Part shown: positions 1 to 7,757 of the stretch, in pieces
Numbering within the stretch: the first letter of the stretch is position 1
Layout of the letters: the number at the start of each line of letters is the position of its first letter
Assembly (NCBI RefSeq): GCF_937997465.1
Contig: NZ_CALKTQ010000062.1
Coordinates: forward strand, 1 to 23,972
From: an uncultured Campylobacter sp.
Lineage (GTDB): Bacteria; Campylobacterota; Campylobacteria; Campylobacterales; Campylobacteraceae
Length of the DNA stretch: 23,972 nt
Reading direction: 5' to 3'
Notes under the pieces: model-generated
Told to the model about the DNA's origin: nothing
The model's database searches: none
What the model saw: only the letters and a program-made list of their open reading frames with translations
Translations under genes and position numbers: made by a program

Positions 1-2
1 TG

Positions 3-1880
3 CCGATCGCCGTACTCGTGATCTGCTCGTGTCTGGCTATGGGTTTTATATTTTATAAAAAACTACAAGACTCCTCCAACTATATCTCAAACGTCGATAT
101 ACAGAGCAAGGTGGAGTCTTATATGAACATATTGCAAATGATTTATAAAGACGTGGCAAAGCGCGACGTAGAGGAGTTTCAAAGATATAGCGAATTAGCA
201 AATTCTATCCCGTCGTGGATGGTGAAGCAAACAGGCGAAAAAAATGAGCTCATCATCCTAGCTAGCTCACAACAACCAAGCTTAATCGGGGAAAATTTAC
301 CCTATAAATTTTGCGGTATGGACGCCAATGCGCACGCAGAGTTGGCTCGCAACGGTGCCTATAAAAGTATAAAACTAATCCCAGACAATAAAGCCGAGAT
401 CTGCTATTTTAAAAATATAGACGGCGCGATAATAGGCTACAATATGGTTCAAGGCGTTAAAATTTCCGGTTTTGACGATCCGCTTTTTGCGCAGTGGTTT
501 ATCGTGAATATGAAAAATACATTTATCGTAACGAGCGTAATGGTGCTTATTTGTATTTTTCAATATTTGCTTTTTTATAGAAGTATAAGAAATAATCAAG
601 TCTCCCTAATGAAAACTAATGCCAAGCTCGTAGCCAATAATGCCGAGATGCAAAAGCGGCTTTATAGAGATTCTCTTACGGGTTTGCCTAATAAAACAGC
701 TCTGGAGCGTGATCTGGAGGCGATGAAAAGCCCTAAAATCATCATTGTGGATATCGACGAATTTAGAAAAATGAATAACTACTTCGGCACTGCAGTTTGC
801 GACAGAATTTTAGTACGAATGACGCAAATTTCGCAAAAATTCGCAGATGATAATAATATGGCGGTTTACCGAGTGGGGCCCGATCAGTTTGCGTTTATCG
901 AGGATGCGGCGTTTTTTATCGATAGGTATGAGGATTTAGCTACCGAGCTTTTGGATAATATCAAAGGCCTAGTCGTCGATATCACCGCACTTGACGGCGA
1001 GCAAAGCGAGATAGAGATACACTGCACGGTGGGCTTTGCGCTTGATGAGACCGATACGTTTAAAAAGGCGATGGTGGCGCTTGAGTTTGCTAAACAAAGC
1101 GGAAAGGACTATTTTTGCTACTTTAAAAACATCGACGATACGCCGCAATACGCCGAGCAAATCACTCGCTCAAATATGATACGAAACGCTATCATAAACG
1201 ATAGGATCGTGCCGTTTTATCAACCGATATTTAATAAAGAAAAGCAAATCGTAAAGCACGAAACTCTAATCCGCATCCAAAACAGTAACGAAATCATCTC
1301 TCCAAGCGTCTTTTTGGAGGTTTCAAAGCGCATCAAACGCTATACCGATATCGAAAAAATGTTGATCGAAAAAAGCTTTAAACTAATTGCCGATAGGCCC
1401 GACGCCGTAATCTCTGTAAATTTATCCGGGCGCGATATGACCGACGGCGACGTAAGTGTGTTTATCATCGAAAAATTAAATAAATACAAAGTTGCCGGAC
1501 GCGTGATATTTGAAATACTAGAGGATGAAAACATCGAAAATATCGAGCGTATCGGAACATTTATCGAGCGCGTGCGCAGGATGGGCGTCAAGATCGCTAT
1601 AGACGATTTTGGCTCTGGCTATAGTAACTTCTCTTACATCCTAAAACTAAAGCCCGACTACATAAAAATCGACGGCTCCATCATAAAAAATATAGACACG
1701 AGCGAGGACTCTCGCGCGATAGCCGGCGCCATCATCGCCTTTGCTAAAAAGCTCGACATCACGGTAATAGCCGAATTTGTCCGCTCAAAAGAGGTGTTTG
1801 ATGCATGCGTAGAACTTGGCGTGGACGAGTTTCAGGGCTTTTATCTGGGCGAGCCTAGAGATAGCCTTTATGAGGATTAA
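3..1880 (+). CDS. Membrane-bound GGDEF/EAL c-di-GMP protein, 5' partial
   Basis: The frame is open from base 3, so the true start lies left of the window. Residues here are numbered from the GTG at base 18. The order is a first membrane helix at the edge, an extracytoplasmic sensor region (about 15-165), a second helix (about 166-187), a GGDEF domain (about 215-370) and an EAL domain (about 385-615). The GGDEF active site reads GPDQF (287-291), so cyclase activity is unlikely. The EAL signature reads ETLIR (415-419). The other phosphodiesterase residues are in place: N468, E499, D529 and D530 in DDFGSGYS, K550 and E586. Inference: a sensor-linked c-di-GMP phosphodiesterase with a regulatory GGDEF domain. 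The signal it senses cannot be read from the sequence. Confidence 0.9.
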   Translation, partial: PIAVLVICSCLAMGFIFYKKLQDSSNYISNVDIQSKVESYMNILQMIYKDVAKRDVEEFQRYSELANSIPSWMVKQTGEKNELIILASSQQPSLIGENLPYKFCGMDANAHAELARNGAYKSIKLIPDNKAEICYFKNIDGAIIGYNMVQGVKISGFDDPLFAQWFIVNMKNTFIVTSVMVLICIFQYLLFYRSIRNNQVSLMKTNAKLVANNAEMQKRLYRDSLTGLPNKTALERDLEAMKSPKIIIVDIDEFRKMNNYFGTAVCDRILVRMTQISQKFADDNNMAVYRVGPDQFAFIEDAAFFIDRYEDLATELLDNIKGLVVDITALDGEQSEIEIHCTVGFALDETDTFKKAMVALEFAKQSGKDYFCYFKNIDDTPQYAEQITRSNMIRNAIINDRIVPFYQPIFNKEKQIVKHETLIRIQNSNEIISPSVFLEVSKRIKRYTDIEKMLIEKSFKLIADRPDAVISVNLSGRDMTDGDVSVFIIEKLNKYKVAGRVIFEILEDENIENIERIGTFIERVRRMGVKIAIDDFGSGYSNFSYILKLKPDYIKIDGSIIKNIDTSEDSRAIAGAIIAFAKKLDITVIAEFVRSKEVFDACVELGVDEFQGFYLGEPRDSLYED

Positions 1881-1925
1881 AATTTAACTGCGACGCTATT
1901 TTGTCGGAGGCTTTAATCTTTTGCC
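1875..1925 (+). terminator. Possible weak terminator after the GGDEF/EAL gene
   Basis: GATTAAA at 1875-1881 can pair with TTTAATC at 1912-1918, and CGAC/GTCG can pair inside. A short T run follows. The stem is AT-rich and interrupted, so this is only a candidate. Confidence 0.3.
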
Positions 1926-2440
1926 GTCTTGTAAATTAGCCTTGATTTTTTGATGAATTATCGCCGATTTTTATATCATTTTAACTTTCAATAAAAACAA
2001 TAATGTCTCTTGCGGAAATTTTAAAGCGGACCGGTTTTTGTAAATAAACTACCAAGTAAAGCTTTATAAAATGAAATCTCGTTGAGTAATTGCCGAATTT
2101 ATGCACTTGACACGTTTTAGGGCCTGCTTCATTAACTTTTGTAATTATTTATGGATCAATTGCCTTCTTGTGTTTGTACTAAGTTTGGTTTAGACTTTTG
2201 TTTTTGCGACAGCGGCGTCAAATTTGACTTTAATTTTTATTGGGTTTTGGCGCTTCCTGTTTGATTACGAAAAAGCATCATATCGCGCAAGGATAAGATT
2301 TGTCCATGCGCCCAAAAAGCTAAGTATATTTGGTTTTTGTAGTTTGGCTTGCGAGCTTTGTATGGTTTAAATTTTATCAAGATTGATCGCCGAGTATTGT
2401 GATTAAAAACTATCAAATTTCAAGATATTTTTTACAGAAA
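1919..2440. other. Gene-poor stretch with nothing recognised
   Basis: About 520 AT-rich bases between two convergent transcription units. I find no open frame with both a ribosome binding site and a recognisable product. The longest readable piece is a 37-codon Cys-containing frame at 2151-2264 with no ribosome binding site. One exact TCAAATTTGA palindrome lies at 2218-2227. It could be decayed coding DNA, but I cannot name a parent gene. Confidence 0.6.
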
Positions 2441-2506
2441 TAAAAAAGCTAAATTTAGCGACCTGCATCGTAAAGATGCAGGTTAACTCGACTTACAAAT
2501 TTAGCT
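2440..2506 (-). terminator. Rho-independent terminator of the hisG operon
   Basis: Read on the minus strand just after the hisG stop, an outer stem pairs 2497-2506 with 2447-2456 (AGCTAAATTT and its complement). An inner stem pairs 2475-2483 with 2461-2469 (ACCTGCATC and its complement) around a five-base loop. A T-rich run follows (TTTTTTATTT). The outer stem begins right at the hisG stop codon. Confidence 0.85.
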
Positions 2507-3114
2507 TAAATTTGCGCTTTGATTTTTTCGTAAAGCGATAAAATTTCGTCTTTTTTGATGATAAAGCTATTTTTATTTGCGATGAGGTGCGCGGAGCTGT
2601 GCATGATGGTCTCGGCGACTCTAAGCCCGTTTTGTTTCATTGTAGTGCCAGTTTCAACGACGTCCACGATCGCGTCGGCGAGCCCGACCAGCGGCGCTAG
2701 CTCGATCGAGCCGTATAGTTTGATGATCTTTAGCGCGGTCGCCTTTGCGGCAAAATAGTTGCGCGAGATGTGCGGCATTTTGGTGGCAATCTTTAGCTCT
2801 GGTGCGTTTAAATTTAACTCCTCGCCCTCTTTTATGCCCACGCAGACGCGGCATTTACCGATCTTTAGATCAAGTAGGCGCACGACGTCAGGACGGTGCT
2901 CTTCAAGCACGTCAAGACCCACCACGCCGATATCTGCGGCGCCGTTTACGACGTAGGTCGGGATGTCTTGGTTACGAACCATTAGAAATTTAAAATCACC
3001 CTCGCTCATTAGCAGTTTTCTGTCCTCAAACTCAAACGAGCTTTGAAAAATTTTCCTAAAAATCGCGAGAGTTTCGTCGGCGATGCGGCCTTTTGGCAAA
3101 GCAACCGTTAGCAT
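2506..3114 (-). CDS. hisG: ATP phosphoribosyltransferase, short form (HisG-S)
   Basis: Catalyses the first step of histidine synthesis, joining ATP and PRPP to give phosphoribosyl-ATP in the cytoplasm. The start MLTVALPKGR, the YVVNGAADIGVVG segment (54-66) and the phosphate-binding DVVETGTT motif (151-158) identify the family. At 202 residues it is the short form, without the C-terminal regulatory domain of the roughly 300-residue long form. Short HisG proteins normally work with the HisRS-like partner HisZ, which is not in this window. The ATG overlaps the coaX stop by 7 bases and has an AAGGA-type ribosome binding site. It is the last gene of a five-gene minus-strand operon. Confidence 0.93.
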   Translation of the reverse strand: MLTVALPKGRIADETLAIFRKIFQSSFEFEDRKLLMSEGDFKFLMVRNQDIPTYVVNGAADIGVVGLDVLEEHRPDVVRLLDLKIGKCRVCVGIKEGEELNLNAPELKIATKMPHISRNYFAAKATALKIIKLYGSIELAPLVGLADAIVDVVETGTTMKQNGLRVAETIMHSSAHLIANKNSFIIKKDEILSLYEKIKAQI

Positions 3115-3737
3115 AAGATGTCCTTTTTTTGTTCGATTAGTTTTTGCATCCCGCGAAATACGAGCATGCGGTCGTAGATACTCGTGGTAAAAAAGCGCGA
3201 TAAAAACTCGCCGTCGCCGCCCGTGAAGTAGATTTTCGAGCCGTTTGCCATGTTTTCTATGAGAAGCAGGATCGGTTTGATGATGCCGTAGCTCACCGCG
3301 TCGGTCGTTTTTTGCGGGAGTGCGTCGAGGTCGATCTGCGAATTTAGCGAGATTTTTAGCCTAGGCGAAATTGCTTCGCAAGCTTTTAGGATGTGCGAAA
3401 TGCCGGGCACTATCGCGCCGCCAAGGTGCATAGAGTCCATCATAACGTCTATGGTTACGGCACTACCTGCATCGACAATAAGACCGTTTTTTACGGCATA
3501 ACAGCTAGCCACGCGGTCGATACCAAGGCCTTTATAGATAGTATCTAGTTCAAAATAGGGCTCCAAATTTACGAATCTGGGCGAATTTTGTAGCCTTTTA
3601 GTTACTTCATCGTTTACGCTTATGAAATAAATTTTTTCGTCGCTCTTAAAATATTTAAAATTTTCAATCCTGATTTTGATTATTTTGCCGTTTTCAAAAA
3701 AGGTGGCGTTAGTGTTGCCTACGTCACATAGAGTCAT
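3108..3737 (-). CDS. coaX: Type III pantothenate kinase
   Basis: Phosphorylates pantothenate in the first step of coenzyme A synthesis. The length (209 residues) is a little short for CoaX but usual in this group. Family motifs are the N-terminal ATP-binding DVGNT (5-9), a GIDR segment in the middle, the DAGSA stretch that places the catalytic acidic residue, and GGAIVPG. CoaX enzymes belong to the ASKHA fold and, unlike type I and II kinases, resist CoA feedback and need a monovalent cation. Its start overlaps the upstream unknown gene by 14 bases and its stop overlaps hisG by 7, which suggests translational coupling. Confidence 0.92.
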   Translation of the reverse strand: MTLCDVGNTNATFFENGKIIKIRIENFKYFKSDEKIYFISVNDEVTKRLQNSPRFVNLEPYFELDTIYKGLGIDRVASCYAVKNGLIVDAGSAVTIDVMMDSMHLGGAIVPGISHILKACEAISPRLKISLNSQIDLDALPQKTTDAVSYGIIKPILLLIENMANGSKIYFTGGDGEFLSRFFTTSIYDRMLVFRGMQKLIEQKKDILC

Positions 3738-4056
3738 TTTTGTAGCCGTTTTCTTTCATTAAATTTGCGGTTTTTGAACAGATATCAGAGCTGTAAAAAA
3801 TAGCTTTTTTCTTAAAATTTACGCCTGTTTGCTCAGCGATTTTATCAGCTATTTCATTAATCGCTTCAAATTCTTTGCTTAAAAATCTAGCCTTTGCGCT
3901 GCGAAAAAATAAAAGCATATAAAATCCCTTGATATCGACGCCCGTAAGTGCGACAAGGGTCTTTTTTTTAGTAAATTTATCAAGCTCAACCCAGGTTAGA
4001 TTTTTTAAAATAATCTTTTTGGCTTCCAGAACTTGATAAATTTCTTGCTTCGTCAT
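3724..4056 (-). CDS. Conserved hypothetical protein of 110 residues
   Basis: I do not recognise a named domain. The product is small, lysine-rich and probably cytoplasmic: there is no signal peptide or membrane helix. A hydrophobic middle (about residues 36-52, including GFYMLLFF) is followed by a mixed helical region and a second strand-like piece ending in two cysteine-containing turns. It is embedded in the operon: the ATG overlaps the stop of the upstream lipoprotein in an ATGA, and its end overlaps coaX by 14 bases. From memory, C. jejuni has a small unknown gene at the same place (Cj0395c), so it is likely a real conserved gene. Confidence 0.75.
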   Translation of the reverse strand: MTKQEIYQVLEAKKIILKNLTWVELDKFTKKKTLVALTGVDIKGFYMLLFFRSAKARFLSKEFEAINEIADKIAEQTGVNFKKKAIFYSSDICSKTANLMKENGYKNDSM

Positions 4057-5063
4057 TTAAGCTCTAAGCTGTAATCGTCGTAGAAAAATTCTTTCGCTCC
4101 GGCGAAAATTTGGCTCTCAACCTCGTCTGAAAGCTCGTAAATTTTGGCATTGTCGAGCGCTAGATCTGTCTTGATGAGATATCCTGTTTTTTCCATTATA
4201 TAAAGCGAGCCGTTATAGACGGTGGCGCTTGAAAAGATGGCGAATTTAAAATATACGTCTTTGATTTGTTTCAAATTTAGGTCGCTAAGCACGATTTTGC
4301 CGTCTTTTAGCAAGATATATACATATTCGCCGTTTATGACGATGTCTTTTATCTCGCCGTTATAGTAAACCGTTTTTTCCGGATTTATCGAGACGATACG
4401 CTTGCCTGTGGCGGCTATCATCGTGTCGTTTACGACGTTGAGCGAGATGATGTTGTTAAAAAACTGCTCGCTACTCACAACCACGTCACGTAAAATTCGG
4501 CCTTGGTTTTTATCCGCGATCATGATCTTACCGTCAAGCGTAGGAAATATAACGAGCGAGCTCATAAATAACGGCGCAGCGACGCGAGAGTCCTGCGCAT
4601 AGACGTTTGAGCTTTCAAACTCGAGCAAAGTATCGTTTGTTGCAATGTCGATGAGATATATGGCATTGCCCGCGCTTAAAAGGGCTAGTTTATTATCTTC
4701 TAGAGCGGCTGAAACGATTGCTTCATTGAAGCTTCTTTGAAATAAAATTTCGTTTGAGCTGTTTGCAACGATCAAATTTCCATCCAAATCGGAGCTGATA
4801 AATTTACCGTCGGCGGAATTTAACAAGGTTGCACCCTTTGGCAGCTTTATCTCGGGCGAGAGTAGGCCGTTTTTAGTTATCGCCATACCGTTTTTTAGCA
4901 CCGCTCCGTTTATGCTCGCCGTCGCGATGCTAGCCGGCAGCCTGTTTTCTGAAATTTTTTCATTTTGCACATCGGTCGGTTCGAAATACTGCCTTTTTGT
5001 ACTGCATCCGCCGAGTACCGCGACGCAGAGTGCAGCCGCTAAAATAGCTTGAAATTTTCTCAT
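4053..5063 (-). CDS. Outer-membrane lipoprotein with beta-propeller-like repeats (BamB-like)
   Basis: The N-terminus is a lipoprotein signal peptide with lipobox LGGC, Cys at residue 20. The mature protein is rich in short repeated strands of the type found in PQQ/WD-like propellers, for example DGNLIVA, GNAIYLIDI, DGKIMIADK, GKRIVSINP, DGKIVLSDL and TGYLIKTDL, spaced roughly 35-50 residues apart. The next gene upstream is a YfgM-like TPR protein; in E. coli, yfgM sits directly before bamB, whose product is a propeller lipoprotein of the outer-membrane protein assembly machine. I infer a BamB-like role from fold and neighbourhood, not from a strong signature. The ATG overlaps the upstream gene by 4 bases (ATGA). 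Confidence 0.7.
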   Translation of the reverse strand: MRKFQAILAAALCVAVLGGCSTKRQYFEPTDVQNEKISENRLPASIATASINGAVLKNGMAITKNGLLSPEIKLPKGATLLNSADGKFISSDLDGNLIVANSSNEILFQRSFNEAIVSAALEDNKLALLSAGNAIYLIDIATNDTLLEFESSNVYAQDSRVAAPLFMSSLVIFPTLDGKIMIADKNQGRILRDVVVSSEQFFNNIISLNVVNDTMIAATGKRIVSINPEKTVYYNGEIKDIVINGEYVYILLKDGKIVLSDLNLKQIKDVYFKFAIFSSATVYNGSLYIMEKTGYLIKTDLALDNAKIYELSDEVESQIFAGAKEFFYDDYSLELK

Positions 5064-5626
5064 TTTGCATTTCCTTGATAGTGTTCTAAATTTTTGACGA
5101 TGGATTGAAGCTGAGAATTTAAAGGAACCTTTTTAAATTCGTTTTTTGCTTCGTCGATTTTATTTTCTTTCATTAGCTCATACCCTCTAATAACGGCCTT
5201 ATATGAAGTCAAAATTTGACCGCTAGGCTCGTTTATCTGGGATTTTACGATATCTTTTAAAAGCGGATCTATTTGCTCGTTTGCTAGCGATTTTAGCGCG
5301 TTTGTGTCGTTGTTGTCAACCGCTCTTTTAAACTCGTAAAGCGCGTAAAGCGAGGCGTCTTTTTGTTTTAGTTCGGCTTTTGCTTGCTCGTCTTTTGGAT
5401 TAAGTATCAGTTTTGCATATGCGGCGTTTGCGGCTTTAAACTCTTTTTCTTTCAAAGCGCCGTTTATATAGTATCCCGCCGCGCCGATCACGCCTAAGGC
5501 GAGCGCACCGATGATAATTTTTTTATATTTTTTAAAAAATCTTTCGCTTTTGATTATGTTTTCTAAAAATTGTTCTTGAGTATTTAACTCTTCCTTTATA
5601 GAATCAATATCATCTTTGATGGCCAA
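5060..5626 (-). CDS. YfgM-like membrane-anchored TPR protein, TTG start
   Basis: The layout matches YfgM: a charged cytoplasmic N-terminus (1-36), one membrane helix (about 37-56) and a helical TPR-like periplasmic part with Lys/Glu-rich repeats to residue 188. In E. coli, YfgM binds the SecYEG-PpiD translocon and helps hand proteins to periplasmic chaperones. The start is TTG at 5624-5626, supported by AAGGAA five bases upstream; there is no nearby in-frame ATG. It is the first gene of the operon, and its extended -10 promoter is at 5663-5671. The family assignment rests on architecture and on the adjacent BamB-like gene. Confidence 0.7.
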   Translation of the reverse strand: MAIKDDIDSIKEELNTQEQFLENIIKSERFFKKYKKIIIGALALGVIGAAGYYINGALKEKEFKAANAAYAKLILNPKDEQAKAELKQKDASLYALYEFKRAVDNNDTNALKSLANEQIDPLLKDIVKSQINEPSGQILTSYKAVIRGYELMKENKIDEAKNEFKKVPLNSQLQSIVKNLEHYQGNAK

Positions 5627-5631
5627 GTTTG

Positions 5632-5637
5632 TTCCTT
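5632..5637 (-). promoter_or_regulatory. Ribosome binding site deciding the TTG start of the YfgM-like gene
   Basis: AAGGAA on the minus strand lies five bases before TTG at 5626-5624. It is the only good Shine-Dalgarno match near the open frame. Confidence 0.7.
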
Positions 5638-5662
5638 AAATTTTAGTTATTGAAAGTTCGTA

Positions 5663-5671
5663 ATTGTAGCA
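5663..5671 (-). promoter_or_regulatory. Extended -10 promoter for the minus-strand operon
   Basis: Minus strand TGCTACAAT: a TG dinucleotide one base before a TACAAT -10 box, about 37 bases upstream of the TTG start. Campylobacter vegetative promoters typically rely on an extended -10 and lack a clear -35. Confidence 0.65.
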
Positions 5672-5709
5672 TAATAAATATAAAACAGCATAAAAATCAA
5701 GGCAAATTG

Positions 5710-5718
5710 TGTTATAAT
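5710..5718 (+). promoter_or_regulatory. Extended -10 promoter for the gatC-pilT-cvpA-fur operon
   Basis: TGTTATAAT: a consensus TATAAT at 5713-5718 with the upstream TG. It lies 31 bases before the gatC ATG. It diverges from the minus-strand promoter about 45 bases away. Confidence 0.75.
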
Positions 5719-5749
5719 GCGGAAAATTTTAAAAATTTGACGAGGTTTT

Positions 5750-6037
5750 ATGCAGATAGACGATACTTTATTAACCAAACTTGAAAAGCTTAGTTCGCTC
5801 AAAGTCGAGAGCGACAAGCGAAGGGAAATCGAAGGTCAACTCAGTGAAATTTTGAGCTTTGCGGGTATACTAGACGAGCTTGATCTAAGCGCTTCTCAAG
5901 CGGTAGTAAGCTCTAGAGAAGGCGGAACTCCGTTAAGAGAAGACGTAAGCGTGAGCTCTGACGTGATAGAAACTATACTTAAAAACGCTCCAATGAGTAG
6001 CAAACACTTCTTTGTCGTGCCGAAAATTATAGAATAA
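5750..6037 (+). CDS. gatC: Asp-tRNA(Asn)/Glu-tRNA(Gln) amidotransferase subunit C
   Basis: Small subunit of GatCAB, which converts mischarged Glu-tRNA(Gln) and Asp-tRNA(Asn) to the correct amide forms; it stabilises GatA. The 95-residue length and the GatC pattern fit the family: an N-terminal helix with LLTKLEKLSSLKV, a second helix with ILSFAGILDELD, then an extended LREDVS region and the FFVVPKIIE end. The ATG has a GAGG ribosome binding site. gatA and gatB are not in the window, as is common in Epsilonproteobacteria. First gene of the plus-strand operon; 11 bases separate it from pilT. Confidence 0.9.
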   Translation: MQIDDTLLTKLEKLSSLKVESDKRREIEGQLSEILSFAGILDELDLSASQAVVSSREGGTPLREDVSVSSDVIETILKNAPMSSKHFFVVPKIIE

Positions 6038-6048
6038 GGAAATTTTAT

Positions 6049-7164
6049 ATGGAGCAAATAAGGCAAGAAACTCAAAATGATAGTTTAGAGCCCAAGAAAA
6101 TAGACGTAAGCTTGGAGACGTTATTAAAAACGGTCGTACACAATAAGGCCAGTGACTTGCACCTTGTCGCAAGAAGCGAGCCGCAGATCAGAATAGACGG
6201 AACTTTGAGGCCGCTTGAGCTCGGCGTGCTAAAGGGGCACGATATACAAGATATCTGCTATGCGCTCATAACCGACGTGCAAAAAAGCGATCTTGAGGAA
6301 AATAGGGAGCTTGACTTCGCAATAGAGCTTCCCGGCGTCGGACGTTTTAGGGGCAACTATTATTATACTATGAACGGCGATTTGGCTGCCGCATTTCGTA
6401 TTATTCCGACGGATATTCCGTCTCTTGACGACCTTAGAGCGCCTGCTATTTTTAAAGAAGTGGTAAAGCGCGAAAAGGGACTAATTTTGGTCACCGGACC
6501 TACAGGTAGCGGTAAATCGACGACGCTTGCCGCGATGCTAAACGAGATAAATTTAAACGAAAGAAAGCATATTATTACCGTAGAAGATCCTGTCGAGTTC
6601 GTACATACGAATAAAAAAGGTCTTTTTTCTCATAGAAACGTCGGCGTGGATACCAAGTCTTATGCCAAGGCGCTCAAAAGCGCGCTTCGTGAAGACCCTG
6701 ATATTATTTTGGTGGGCGAGCTTCGAGACAGAGAAACGATATCTACGGCTATTACGGCAGCAGAGACTGGCCACTTAGTATTTGGCACGCTGCACACAAA
6801 CTCGGCTATTCAGACTATCAACCGTATCATAGATAGCTTTGAGGGCGGCGAGCAGCTTCAGGTACGAAATATGCTCTCGGTTTCGTTAACGGCGGTTATA
6901 TCGCAAAGCTTACTTCCAAAAATAGGCAGCGGACGACTTGCTATACACGAAATACTAATTAACAATAACGCTATCGCAAACCTTATTCGAGAAAACAAGG
7001 TGCATCAAATTTACTCCCAAATGCAGCTAAACCAACAAGTAACCGGCATGATGACACAAACGCAGTCTTTAATGAAAGCTATTAGAGCAAATCAAATCAC
7101 GAAAGAAATGGCGATGAGATATTCAACCAATCAGCAAGAACTCGCGCCATTGTTAGGTATGTAA
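6049..7164 (+). CDS. pilT: PilT-type retraction ATPase
   Basis: Hexameric secretion-family ATPase that would drive depolymerisation of a type IV pilus or pseudopilus at the inner membrane. All PilT motifs are present in 371 residues: the N-terminal PAS-like domain with SDLHL (35-39), Walker A GPTGSGKST (150-158), the Asp box ITVEDPVEFVH (176-186), Walker B DIILVGELRD (218-227) and the His box ETGHLVFGTLHTNS (239-252). Length and absence of an N1 domain argue against PilB/GspE. The PilT/PilU choice is not certain. It has AAGGA eight bases before the ATG and overlaps cvpA by one base (TAATG). No pilin or platform gene is nearby. Confidence 0.9.
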   Translation: MEQIRQETQNDSLEPKKIDVSLETLLKTVVHNKASDLHLVARSEPQIRIDGTLRPLELGVLKGHDIQDICYALITDVQKSDLEENRELDFAIELPGVGRFRGNYYYTMNGDLAAAFRIIPTDIPSLDDLRAPAIFKEVVKREKGLILVTGPTGSGKSTTLAAMLNEINLNERKHIITVEDPVEFVHTNKKGLFSHRNVGVDTKSYAKALKSALREDPDIILVGELRDRETISTAITAAETGHLVFGTLHTNSAIQTINRIIDSFEGGEQLQVRNMLSVSLTAVISQSLLPKIGSGRLAIHEILINNNAIANLIRENKVHQIYSQMQLNQQVTGMMTQTQSLMKAIRANQITKEMAMRYSTNQQELAPLLGM

Positions 7165-7757
7165 TGGATTTTGTTACTCTATTTGACGTAGTCGTCGTTT
7201 CATTGGTTTTGATACTGGGTATAAAAGGCGTGATAAGCGGACTGATAAAGGAAATATTTGGCCTCATCGGTCTAATCGGCGGTATCGTGGTGGCTAGTAG
7301 ATTCGGTATTAGAGTCGGTCATCTGATAAGTGATAATGTTTATAAAATAGAGGGCGATTCTATTTTATTTTTTGCTGGATTTTTAACGACGCTTATTGTA
7401 TTCTGGATACTTTGCTTGGGTATCGGCGCATTTTTATCGAGATTAGTAGGGTTAAGCGGACTTGGATTTTTGGATAAAATGGGCGGATTTGTCATCGGGA
7501 GCTCTAAAATTTTCCTAGTTTTTGCAGTTTTGATGGTGACTATTTCAAATATTCAAGTTTTAAATAACAAAATAGAGCCGTATTTTAGGGGAAGTAAACT
7601 GTACCCGATTTTGCTGGATACCGGCAAATGGATAATGAATGTTAACGTAAAAGGCATATCAGGTGGCGTGGGAAATATCGAAACGCCGTTTGACGCATCT
7701 ATGCAGGAGCAAAGACCAAATTTGGAGATAAATTCGACGATTAAGGAGTATAAATAA
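7164..7757 (+). CDS. cvpA: CvpA family membrane protein
   Basis: Four hydrophobic segments are visible (about residues 5-23, 30-47, 66-90 and 103-124), followed by a hydrophilic tail to residue 197. The Gly-rich first half with VDFVTLFD-like opening, GLIKEIFGLIGLIGGIVVA and the later GFLDKMGG fit the CvpA (colicin V production) family. The family's molecular job is not settled; E. coli CvpA is linked to colicin V export and envelope stress resistance. It overlaps both neighbours by one base (TAATG on each side), and cvpA directly before fur is, as I recall, conserved in C. jejuni (Cj0399). Confidence 0.85.
   Translation: MDFVTLFDVVVVSLVLILGIKGVISGLIKEIFGLIGLIGGIVVASRFGIRVGHLISDNVYKIEGDSILFFAGFLTTLIVFWILCLGIGAFLSRLVGLSGLGFLDKMGGFVIGSSKIFLVFAVLMVTISNIQVLNNKIEPYFRGSKLYPILLDTGKWIMNVNVKGISGGVGNIETPFDASMQEQRPNLEINSTIKEYK

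Noticed and set aside
2151..2264. A 37-codon plus-strand frame with two CxC pairs
   Set aside because: No ribosome binding site or promoter, no recognisable family and AT-rich intergenic surroundings; likely chance.
2555..2993. Several plus- and minus-strand frames overlapping hisG
   Set aside because: They lack ribosome binding sites and have low-complexity Arg-rich products; hisG explains the region.
6049..7164. The ATPase as PilB/GspE or VirB11
   Set aside because: It lacks the long N1 domain of PilB/GspE, and its Asp and His boxes and length match PilT.
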